Assembly: GCA_016193585.1 (NCBI GenBank)
Contig: JACPRW010000010.1
Location: 40,962 to 104,961 of the forward strand
DNA from: Candidatus Aenigmatarchaeota archaeon
GTDB taxonomy: Archaea; Aenigmatarchaeota; Aenigmatarchaeia; GW2011-AR5
Reading direction: 5' to 3'
Length of the DNA stretch: 64,000 nt
The notes under the pieces were generated by a model that was not told where the DNA came from, did no database searches, and saw only the letters and a list, made by a program, of their open reading frames with translations. Made by a program: the position numbers and the translations under genes. The first letter of the stretch is position 1. Every line of letters starts with the position of its first letter. This document shows, piece after piece, positions 56,461 to 64,000 of this stretch.

Positions 56461-57042
56461 TTATGACCTATGAAAACGCAATTCGCTGGATGAGAAATGC
56501 GCAGCCTCCAAGGGCATATGCTGCGTATTTCTCCATATCTTTTTCTGTTTGAGAATAAGGTAGCTGAAGCCGAGAAGAGCAAACAGAATGAACAGCACGC
56601 CGATGGTTGCGTCCGCTTGGAATCCAGACGTCCCTACGCTCGATGTCGCGTTTACGGCGTCGGCAAGTGTCTTGCCACTTGCTTCCCGCGGCATAGAGGC
56701 AGGCGAAGCGGAAAAGCCCTGAAAGATGCGGGAAATGCCGACGACCAAACTCAGGAGCGACAGCGAAAAGACGATAACCCACGAATAGTACGAGGGCTTG
56801 AAGAGCTTCTCGCCTTTCGGTGTCAGTCCGTAATAGACCCACTTGTTGGTGCTTTCCTTGCGGCTGACGAGGCCCGACTGCTCAAGGACGTTCAGGTGCT
56901 CGGATACCGTGGTCACATGGCGGCGCAGCAGCGTCGCAAGCTCTGAAGCGGTGTAAGGGCGCTTCGCGAGCAGCTTCACGATGTCCTGTCGCGTCTCGGC
57001 GCCGAGAGCTTTGATGGTGTTTTTGTCGAGGATTTCAGGCAT
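56461..57042 (-). CDS. ArsR-type HTH transcriptional regulator with C-terminal TMs
   Basis: DIVKLLAKRPYTASELATLLRRHVTTVSEHLNVLEQSGLVSRKE. Confidence 0.85.
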   Translation of the reverse strand: MPEILDKNTIKALGAETRQDIVKLLAKRPYTASELATLLRRHVTTVSEHLNVLEQSGLVSRKESTNKWVYYGLTPKGEKLFKPSYYSWVIVFSLSLLSLVVGISRIFQGFSASPASMPREASGKTLADAVNATSSVGTSGFQADATIGVLFILFALLGFSYLILKQKKIWRNTQHMPLEAAHFSSSELRFHRS

Positions 57043-57106
57043 AAAACCAATTACATGCCGGGTATTTATAACACTTTCCTTTTATGAGGGCAGTGACCAG
57101 AACAAG

Positions 57107-57628
57107 CTATGCATGCTCGACAACGATCTTGCACGGCGTCGGCAGCTTGTGGACTGCCTGGCGCAGCGCTGCCTTGGCTACGTCGGCATGGCCGGCATTC
57201 ACGCGGACCTCGATGATCTTCTGGTTCACCCTGACCTGCGCTGCCGTGCTGACCGGCTTGCCGAAGCTCTGCCGCATGCCCTGCTGGAACCTGTCCGCGC
57301 CGGCGCCTGTTGCGAGCGCGTTCTCGCGGAGCACGTGATGCGGGTAGACGCGTATCTTCATGAAATAGTCGCCTGTTTTGCCGATGCGCTTCTCCAGAAG
57401 CTGCACGCATGCCACGCGTGCGGATTCGAGCGCATTGTGGCGTATCTGGACGCTGTTTTTAGCGGTAAGGAAGAATGTCATATCGTAATCCGTTCGCTTG
57501 CCCATCTCGTATTCGGCTAATTTTGGCTTGGGAACACCTTTAATATAGCCTTTCCGCGGCACCCGGACCGACTGCCGCGTGTACGGCCGGTGCAATCTCC
57601 GGTATGCCCTTCCTGGTCGTAGTGCCAT
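57107..57628 (-). CDS. rpl10e: Ribosomal protein L10e (uL16)
   Basis: MALRPGRAYRRLHRPYTRQSVRVPRKGYIKGVP. Confidence 0.92.
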   Translation of the reverse strand: MALRPGRAYRRLHRPYTRQSVRVPRKGYIKGVPKPKLAEYEMGKRTDYDMTFFLTAKNSVQIRHNALESARVACVQLLEKRIGKTGDYFMKIRVYPHHVLRENALATGAGADRFQQGMRQSFGKPVSTAAQVRVNQKIIEVRVNAGHADVAKAALRQAVHKLPTPCKIVVEHA

Positions 57629-57697
57629 ATCAATACCCCGCGCTTGGCGAGTATCATACTACAACAATAAGGCTTTAATTCGTTCAGCCTCGTTCGT

Positions 57698-57789
57698 TAT
57701 AGCAGGTTCTGATAATACCGGAACTATTCGAACCTGCTATACGGTATGTTCAGCATAGAATGTTCCAGAATCAACTGAACGTACTATTA
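57698..57789. repeat. Hairpin element, copy E6
   Basis: TATAGCAGGTTC..GAACCTGCTATA and TATGTTCAG..CTGAACgTA ACTATTA; loops GGAAC / GTTCC. Confidence 0.82.
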
Positions 57790-58953
57790 CCAGCTCCGGT
57801 ACCGCTTGCCGTTCGCAAGCCTGAGAAGCGGAGGGGTAATGAGGATGGTGATGATGACGAATGCTATGATGGCGGTGTACAGGTCCTTGGCGATGACCGA
57901 CGATGCGAGCGCTATCTGCGCGATGACGATGCTGTATTCTCCGTGAGGTATCATGCCGATGCCGATGAGCATCTGTTCCCGCAGGTTGTACCCCCAGAAT
58001 CTGCTGATGATTCCTGTCCCGATTATCTTGGCGATGGAGCCGACGAGGACGAGAAGGCCGACAAGGTACCAAGAGCTTGACAGGACGGTGAAGTCAAGTA
58101 TGAGCCCTGAATACGCGAAGAACAGCGGAATGAAGAAGCCGAAGCCCAGTATCTTTATTTTCGGGAATATGATCGGCTCGTTGAGCGACGACCTGCTCAT
58201 CGCAAGCCCTGCGAGGAAGGCGCCGGTGACGCCTGCCACGCCGACGTTCTCGCTGACATAGGCAACGAAAAACAGTATGACCAGTGGTATGCTGACGAGC
58301 ATCTGCTCGTCGGCAAGGCGCTGCACGAGTGAAAGGAACCTGTTCACGTAGCGTGCCCCTGCGGTGATGATGAGGAAAAAGAACCCAAGAACGATGAGGA
58401 AGAGTGTGAAGACGTTAAGAGGGTTCACGCTGCCGTGGGTAAGGAAGGTGACGAGCAGCGACAGCGAAAGTATTGCAAGGACGTCGTCCGCCATGGAGAT
58501 GATGAGCGATATCTGGTACACAGGGCTCTTGAACTCCCCGATGTCCTTGAGTGTGCGGAGCGTTATGGCGGTGCTGGTGGAAAGGATGGCGATGCCGAGA
58601 AACACGCCCACGGTTACGTCGCTGAACATGAAATATCCTATGGCGAAGCCTGCCGCGAATGCGAAAACTGCCCCGAGGACGGCCAGGTATACGCCTGTGT
58701 AGATGTCGCCCTTTATCTCGTCGATCTTCGTTTCAAGCCCTATCAGGAAGAGCAGGAAGAAGATGCCGAGGGATGCTATCTGGAACAGGAGGTCCGACGG
58801 GTGGACCAGGCCGAGTAGAGGCCCTGCGACAATCCCGGCGCACACCTCGCCAATCAGCGCGCCTATCTTGAGCCGCTCGGTTATTTCCCCCAGCAGCTTT
58901 GCGAACAGCAGTATGATGGCTATGTCGAGAAGGATGCTCACTTCGAATGACAT
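57787..58953 (-). CDS. Cation:proton antiporter (CPA2/KefB-like)
   Basis: Polytopic; LIGLETKIDEIKG, GIAILSTSTAITLRTL, FLAGLAMSRS. Confidence 0.88.
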   Translation of the reverse strand: MSFEVSILLDIAIILLFAKLLGEITERLKIGALIGEVCAGIVAGPLLGLVHPSDLLFQIASLGIFFLLFLIGLETKIDEIKGDIYTGVYLAVLGAVFAFAAGFAIGYFMFSDVTVGVFLGIAILSTSTAITLRTLKDIGEFKSPVYQISLIISMADDVLAILSLSLLVTFLTHGSVNPLNVFTLFLIVLGFFFLIITAGARYVNRFLSLVQRLADEQMLVSIPLVILFFVAYVSENVGVAGVTGAFLAGLAMSRSSLNEPIIFPKIKILGFGFFIPLFFAYSGLILDFTVLSSSWYLVGLLVLVGSIAKIIGTGIISRFWGYNLREQMLIGIGMIPHGEYSIVIAQIALASSVIAKDLYTAIIAFVIITILITPPLLRLANGKRYRSW

Positions 58954-59023
58954 GCGTGCACCGTGTATTTATTACATGCACAGAAAGAAATAGTTTCGTG
59001 CACGTAGGGTTTGCAGCAAAGAG

Positions 59024-59130
59024 CGCTGGGGGTGGGATTTGAACCCACGCTCCCTTTCGGGAACAGGTTTAGCAAACGAGCGCTTAGCCAAAACTAATCT
59101 GCGCCTTGAGCCAAACTTGGCTACCCCAGC
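59024..59130 (-). tRNA. tRNA-Ser(GCT) with 21-nt intron in the 5' anticodon stem (~59078..59098)
   Basis: Removing ATTAGTTTTGGCTAAGCGCTC gives CAGGT TTGCTAA ACCTG. Confidence 0.82.
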
Positions 59131-59208
59131 TTTAAATGCGGCGAGAACAATATATTCGTGTCAGCTTTAAATGTTTTGAAAGCGCTATAACAACGCAAGT
59201 GGTTTCGC

Positions 59209-59508
59209 ATGTCTATTTCGGTCAAGAGCTTTTCGGAAATGACGAAGAAAGACGTGTTCACCAGCAAGGGACTGTACTGCGGGAAGGTCACGGACATCGG
59301 CCTCGACCTGGAAAAATTCCGCGTCAAGTCGCTCGTCGTCGATGCCGTGCGCGGCTCGTTTCTCGCGTCGCTGGTAGGCGACAAGCGTGGTGTCGTTGTG
59401 CCGTACACGCTCGTACAGAGCGTCGGTGACATCGTCATCATCAAGCACATATCGCCGACAGCGGTCGAGCCCGAAGAGCAGCCGATGGAAGAGCCTCTCA
59501 GGATATAG
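59209..59508 (+). CDS. PRC-barrel-like protein
   Basis: KKDVFTSKGLYCGKVTDIGLDLEKFRVKSLVV. Confidence 0.8.
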   Translation: MSISVKSFSEMTKKDVFTSKGLYCGKVTDIGLDLEKFRVKSLVVDAVRGSFLASLVGDKRGVVVPYTLVQSVGDIVIIKHISPTAVEPEEQPMEEPLRI

Positions 59509-59631
59509 GCGTGGCGCCTGTCTCTTGCAGCATAGAAAGGCTCCTTATTATCCTACTTATCCTACTTCGGGCGCTTCCTTTGCCAATAATTGCCATACCT
59601 TTAAATCGACGCGGCAGAAAATAGTATGGGA

Positions 59632-59885
59632 TATACTAAACTGCGAAACTTATATGACGCAGATTCGCAGTTTGTATACAGATATAGCAATACAAGGAAA
59701 TAAACACGATACGAGGAGAATCGAAGATTCTCCTGTACAGGTGGATTCATGGAATCCACCTTGTATGACTTCCTTGTTTGCTATACATGGTGAAACAACG
59801 TTTCACCTGTACAGGTAAAGCTTTGCTTTACCATGTATGTGAAACAAGAAGTAATATGTCGGTATTATTTTCTTGTTTCACTATA
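59632..59885. repeat. Hairpin element, copy E7 (largest; two double-hairpin cassettes)
   Basis: AAACTGCGAA..TTCGCAGTTT; ATAGCAATACAAGGAA..TTCCTTGTTTGCTAT; two ATAC..TGTACA..GTAT cassettes; GTGAAACAAGAA..TTCTTGTTTCACTATA. Confidence 0.88.
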
Positions 59886-60005
59886 ACTGCTCATAATATG
59901 TCATAGCGTTCCATCATGTTCCGCGAAAGTGCTGCGCGGAAGTGCGGGTAGCGAAGGTGGAGCAGTACGATTGGCATCAGAATCCATGGCAATGGCCTCC
60001 AGAAC

Positions 60006-60458
60006 GTGGAAACAGCGTGCACCATCCTATCCAAGGCAATCTTCTCTTCAGGCTTGTACGTGACCTCGTTTACGGCACCGGCGCTCGAACGAACGCCACT
60101 CAGGGTGGTGTGCCATATCAGCTGCGATAAGAAACAGTTCTGGAGCAGGGAGCCGGTTGCCGAGGCTGACATAGCGCTCGTGTGCGATCCGGCAGCGAAC
60201 ACTGCAGACGTGGCGAAAACCGTGAAAGACAGCGGCATCCTGATATGCAATGCGTCTGAAAAGCCGAAACTGACGACCAAAAGAAATATCCAGCTGCATT
60301 ACGTCGAGTCGGCAGACGGGTGCGGCCCGCTGCTCGGTGCCTGCGCTAAATTTTTCAACCGCATCACGCTCAGGAACGTGAAGACCGCGGCAGCTGAACT
60401 GAGCAGGGAAAAGGACATGTCGGCTGCTATTGAAGCAGGCTACAAGAATGCCCGGTGA
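60006..60458 (+). CDS. 2-oxoacid:ferredoxin oxidoreductase gamma-like subunit (true start probably upstream, non-ATG)
   Basis: DIALVCDPAANTADVAKTVKDSGILICNASEKP; upstream in-frame TIGIRIHGNGLQNVETA resembles IRIHGRGGQG. Confidence 0.7.
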   Translation: METACTILSKAIFSSGLYVTSFTAPALERTPLRVVCHISCDKKQFWSREPVAEADIALVCDPAANTADVAKTVKDSGILICNASEKPKLTTKRNIQLHYVESADGCGPLLGACAKFFNRITLRNVKTAAAELSREKDMSAAIEAGYKNAR

Positions 60459-60462
60459 GCCT

Positions 60463-60720
60463 ATGGACCTCCTTGCGCCGACGATGAAGAAAACGACCAT
60501 CTGCTCATTTTTTTTCACCGTCCTCATGTTCAGCTTTGTGGAAAGCTGCGTTGGCACCTTCGCCCTCGGCATCGCGGCCAGCTGCAACGCACAGTTCTAC
60601 TTGTTGTATACCGCACTCTTCTTCATCGTGTCGTATCTCGGGGCGTGCATGCTCGTCTCCTATTACGAAAAGATTGGTGAAACACGTGGTTCCGGAAGAA
60701 TCCATAAAGCCCGCCGATAA
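60463..60720 (+). CDS. Small two-TM protein within the por-like cluster
   Basis: MDLLAPTMKKTTICSFFFTVLMFSFVESCVGTFALGIAASC... Confidence 0.55.
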   Translation: MDLLAPTMKKTTICSFFFTVLMFSFVESCVGTFALGIAASCNAQFYLLYTALFFIVSYLGACMLVSYYEKIGETRGSGRIHKARR

Positions 60721-60952
60721 GAAAGACCAGATGAAGCCCGCCGGAGAAAATGCGAACTGGAGGGTGTTCAGGCCGGTCATCGACGTGAAGAAATGCAAGA
60801 AAACGTACGGCTGCTACGCGTTCTGTCCTGAGAATGCGATACAGATAGACAAGAACGGATTTCCTTTTATAGATGCCAACCTGTGCACCGGCTGCCTTAT
60901 ATGCCTGCGGGAATGCCCGTGCGGCGCTATCAGTGAGGTCAAGGAAAAATGA
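60686..60952 (+). CDS. 2-oxoacid:ferredoxin oxidoreductase delta (ferredoxin-like) subunit
   Basis: CKKTYGCYAFCPENAIQ ... CTGCLICLRECPCGAI. Confidence 0.8.
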   Translation: MVPEESIKPADKKDQMKPAGENANWRVFRPVIDVKKCKKTYGCYAFCPENAIQIDKNGFPFIDANLCTGCLICLRECPCGAISEVKEK

Positions 60953-61004
60953 ACTGCCCGTACAGTGTTTTTGAGCATTTCTTTCGAACACGAGGGTATG
61001 TGCA

Positions 61005-62084
61005 ATGAAGCAGGAGCTTCTTTCCCAGACTGAAGCAGCGGCGCGCGCAGCATATGCCGCCCGGGTGCAGTCTGTTCCTCACTTCCCTGCGCCGCTCAGC
61101 GCGCCTATAGGCACGCATTTCTCTGCGCTTGCACAGCCTTCAGCCGATTATTATGAAGTTGAATCACAGTCAGCGGCGCTGTCCGCTGCCATGGGATCGG
61201 TAGCTGCGGGAAAGCGGACGTTTCTCCCGATGTCGATTCCGCATGTCATGCAGGACTTCTGGGCGGCATCAGCATTGCGCCTTCCGGTTGTTGCTGCAAA
61301 TGTCTCCCGTGTGCCAGGGCTGTTTTCAGTGGCATCAGACCACAACGATGTGCTGGGCCTGCGGGATGCCGGCTGGCTGGTATTTGCTGCGGCCGGTAGC
61401 CAGGAAGTGCTCGACAGCATCATACAGGCATATCGCGTGTGCGAGGACCAGCGCGTCCTGCTGCCGGCAGTGGTGAACATAGACGGCATCGCCAACTGGA
61501 GGGAACCGGTAACCGTGCCAAGCGAGCAATCGGTTGCAAAGCTGCTGCCGGCGCCCAAGGTGCGATGGGACGGGAAAAGGCAATCGGTGTATGCGGAACA
61601 CGACTACGTAGAAACACGGATGCAGCAGCAACGGGCGATGTCCCAGGCACTCAAGGCGCTTGAAATGGTTCATGAGGACTGGAAGAAGCGGTTCAAGCAG
61701 GATTATGGGCTGGTTGAAAAATACCGCCTTGATGATGCTGAAACGGTGCTGGTGATGGCAGGCTTCCACACGGCAACGGCAAAAGCGGCAGTCGATGCGC
61801 TGAGGGAAAAGGGGGAAAAGGTTGGCCTGCTGAGGCTCCGCGTGCTGCGCCCGTTCCCGGCACACGACATCAGGGAGTCGCTGAGTGTCGCGAAGAAGAT
61901 AGGCGTGCTTGACCAGAATATATCTGTAGGGCATGCGGGCATCCTCCACACCGAGGTGCAGGCAGCTCTGTGCAGGCCGTGCAGCGGTTTCATCATGCTC
62001 GGCAAGCACCCGGCGCAGCGTGATATAAGCGACGTGTTCGGCCATCTCAAAAAATCGGAAAAGGATGAACGTATATGGCTGTAG
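61005..62084 (+). CDS. porA: 2-oxoacid:ferredoxin oxidoreductase alpha subunit
   Basis: DHNDVLGLRDAGWLVFAAAGSQEVLDSIIQAYRVCED.RVLLPAVVNIDG; VGLLRLRVLRPFP. Confidence 0.85.
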   Translation: MKQELLSQTEAAARAAYAARVQSVPHFPAPLSAPIGTHFSALAQPSADYYEVESQSAALSAAMGSVAAGKRTFLPMSIPHVMQDFWAASALRLPVVAANVSRVPGLFSVASDHNDVLGLRDAGWLVFAAAGSQEVLDSIIQAYRVCEDQRVLLPAVVNIDGIANWREPVTVPSEQSVAKLLPAPKVRWDGKRQSVYAEHDYVETRMQQQRAMSQALKALEMVHEDWKKRFKQDYGLVEKYRLDDAETVLVMAGFHTATAKAAVDALREKGEKVGLLRLRVLRPFPAHDIRESLSVAKKIGVLDQNISVGHAGILHTEVQAALCRPCSGFIMLGKHPAQRDISDVFGHLKKSEKDERIWL

Positions 62085-62515
62085 CAGTGCGGCGGGGAAG
62101 GGAATTTTATTCGGAGACCTACACGAGGTCACTCGAGCTGTGCCGGAAGGGAAAAAGCGTTAGCGACATAGCACAGGAGCTCGGTATATCGTATTCGTGT
62201 GCATACCACTGGACGAAAGGCTTGCGGAAGCCTGACGCGGGCAAGCTGAACGAATTCAGGGGGTTCCTCGAGGAACATGGCCCGACGCCGGCAATCGATA
62301 TAAAGGAGAAGTTTCCGAAGCACAACGAGCTTTTCCTGACGGCAAGCAAGCGGGAGTTGCCGGTCAGGCGTCTGGTGCTCAAGAGAAAATTCGGCGAGTA
62401 CGCGACGTGGTATTTTGTTGACGGTCAGGAAGCCGAGCTCGAAACGCGGGTGGAGGATCTCTTTGCGAAAGTGAAAGAACTCCAGTCGCGGATCAAGCAC
62501 GCGCTCCTTCAATGA
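62075..62515 (+). CDS. HTH DNA-binding protein inserted between porA and porB
   Basis: GKSVSDIAQELGISYSCAYHWTKGLRKP. Confidence 0.75.
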   Translation: MAVAVRRGREFYSETYTRSLELCRKGKSVSDIAQELGISYSCAYHWTKGLRKPDAGKLNEFRGFLEEHGPTPAIDIKEKFPKHNELFLTASKRELPVRRLVLKRKFGEYATWYFVDGQEAELETRVEDLFAKVKELQSRIKHALLQ

Positions 62516-62528
62516 ATAAGGTGTTACG

Positions 62529-63335
62529 ATGGTGGACGAAGAAGGTCATGCAGAGGAAAAGGACCCTGACGTGGACCCGGTACTCAAGGAGCTTGCGGCG
62601 CGGAACAAGGTAGTCCTTGCCGGCAATCCGTGCTGCCCTGGCTGCGGATGCTTGCTCGGGCTCAAACTGGCGCTCCAGTCCCTCGACGGCTATGCACTGG
62701 TGCTTTCGCAGGGCTGCATCGGGCTGTTGCCGAACTTCCAACCAAGGGTACCGATGGTGCGGCTCGGCATGAATGCGGCCGGCGTCGCGACCGGGCTGGC
62801 GCGCTCGCTGCCGGCGCCGATACTCGTGTACGCAGGTGACGGCATGACGAGGATGCATTTCCAGACCGTCGCTGCCTGCGCCGAACGGAACGAGCGCATG
62901 CTGTACCTATGCTATAACAACCTCGGCTACTGCAACGCAGGCAGCAACTTCGTCTCAAGTTTCGCGTCTTCGCTCAATGCGCACTATGCTGCAACTGCCT
63001 CCATCGCCAACGTGGAAGATTATGTCAGGAAACTGAGGAAGGCTGCGCAAATGACGGGCTTCCGCTTCCTGGAAGTGCTGTGCCCGTGCCCTGCGTCGTC
63101 AGGTTTCGACGCATCGAACACAATCGAGGTCGCGCGGGTTGCCGTTGAAAGCGGGTTCTGGCCGCTCTATGAGGTGCAGAACAGAAGAATAGAGGTGACG
63201 TACAAGCCGTCGCGCCTCGAAACGATAGACAGGTTTTTCAGCATGCAGCAACATTTCGTGGCAATGAAACCGAAGGAGAAGGAAACGATTAAGAACTGGG
63301 TCGCAGGCAACTGGAAAATGCTCAGATGGGTGTGA
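62529..63335 (+). CDS. porB: 2-oxoacid:ferredoxin oxidoreductase beta (ThDP) subunit
   Basis: GNPCCPGCGCLLGLKLAL; AGDGMTRMHFQTVAACAERNERMLYLCYNNLGYCNAG. Confidence 0.85.
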   Translation: MVDEEGHAEEKDPDVDPVLKELAARNKVVLAGNPCCPGCGCLLGLKLALQSLDGYALVLSQGCIGLLPNFQPRVPMVRLGMNAAGVATGLARSLPAPILVYAGDGMTRMHFQTVAACAERNERMLYLCYNNLGYCNAGSNFVSSFASSLNAHYAATASIANVEDYVRKLRKAAQMTGFRFLEVLCPCPASSGFDASNTIEVARVAVESGFWPLYEVQNRRIEVTYKPSRLETIDRFFSMQQHFVAMKPKEKETIKNWVAGNWKMLRWV

Positions 63336-63517
63336 GAAGAGAAATAAAACGAGAATCAGAAATGCGCTGCCTCAGAAACCTGTTTATCGTTTTCTTTTTT
63401 TTGCCGCCATCATCATCACCCGGAAATGTTTATGTGATTATTGTTCCGCGATTGATATAAATAAATATTGCAATTACGCCACTCATTTCCGGTGGAAAAT
63501 GCGAGCGCGGAAGAACC

Positions 63518-63655
63518 CATAAGCTTTGCACGTAAAGTACCCACACCATTCATGATGGTAGTGGGTTACCAGTTAGCCTACGCCGAAACAGATAGACGCA
63601 CCGTAGGTGCGTCAGTTCAACACACGTAGGCGACTTTACATGCAAAGCCTTTGAG
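63518..63655 (+). ncRNA. Candidate structured RNA / multibranched hairpin region
   Basis: Outer CTTTGCACGTAAAGT/ACTTTACATGCAAAG; inner ACCCAC/GTGGGT, GCCTACG/CGTAGGC, GACGCACC-gta-GGTGCGTC. Confidence 0.5.
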
Positions 63656-63672
63656 AGAAAAAACCCATGTAT

Positions 63673-63861
63673 TATAGCAGATTGTAATAATAATGGAACT
63701 TTTAGCCGCAATCTGCTATAGATAATTGCGCAGCTTATGTCGTATTAACGCGCAATTTTCTATAGGTGAATTGCAAATAATATCAGGACATAACCAGTGC
63801 AATTCACCATATATGGAAAGAACATTGTAAAATGTTCCAAAATCAATGTTCTTTACTATTA
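63673..63861. repeat. Hairpin element, copy E8 (nested: E3-like outer + inserted two-hairpin cassette)
   Basis: Near-identical to E3 on both sides of a ~93-nt insertion; inner loops TTATGTC / GACATAA. Confidence 0.88.
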
Positions 63862-64000
63862 TATCATGCAGCGGGGCGTGCGGTCGAAGGTCGCTGAAAC
63901 ACCGCCGCAGTTCGTGGTGACGATTACCTTGGAGAAATCGTCAGGGCACGTGTTGCCAGACCAGCCGTCATTCGCCTGGTAGCCGGTTGAGTTCACCACG
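63859..64000 (-). CDS. C-terminal end of a secreted/surface-type protein (truncated by window)
   Basis: ..VVNSTGYQANDGWSGNTCPDDFSKVIVTTNCGGVSATFDRTPRCMI*. Confidence 0.6.
   Translation of the reverse strand, partial: VVNSTGYQANDGWSGNTCPDDFSKVIVTTNCGGVSATFDRTPRCMI

Noticed and set aside
59897-60280. 129-aa minus-strand ORF opposite the por gamma-like gene
   Set aside because: Antisense to a recognisable PorG-like sequence; no independent support.

Overview
This 64 kb archaeal window has DPANN-like character (inference): fused PriS-PriL-type primase C-terminus, GINS, RfcL, Cbf5, Nop10, aIF2-alpha, RpoD/N/K, eL44, L13/S9/L18e, S13/S4/S11, L7Ae/S28e/L24e, a split PurO + AICAR-transformylase pair and a PorGDAB-like cluster. 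It contains one 16S-tRNA-Ala-23S rRNA operon of about 12.3 kb that is heavily interrupted. 16S carries about 7 insertions and 23S about 10. These include LAGLIDADG homing-endonuclease introns (one encoded antisense to the rRNA), an intron encoding an XRE + PD-(D/E)XK-like nuclease, introns encoding a small TRASH-like zinc protein and an orphan protein, and a 293-nt group I intron at 23S site ~1931. All seven tRNA genes seen are interrupted. There is a strong candidate RNase P RNA gene whose 3' end is repeated downstream, suggesting tandem integration. The most novel signal is a family of at least 8 modular intergenic elements bounded by TATAGT...ACTATA and built from hairpins. Their stems diverge with compensation, and in four copies the loops of paired hairpins are complementary, giving nested kissing-loop potential. 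The short-hairpin cassettes of this family also occur inside rRNA insertions. A second unusual signal is a covarying hairpin placed exactly one nucleotide before the ATG of three unrelated genes. All calls were made by eye; no database search or folding program was run.
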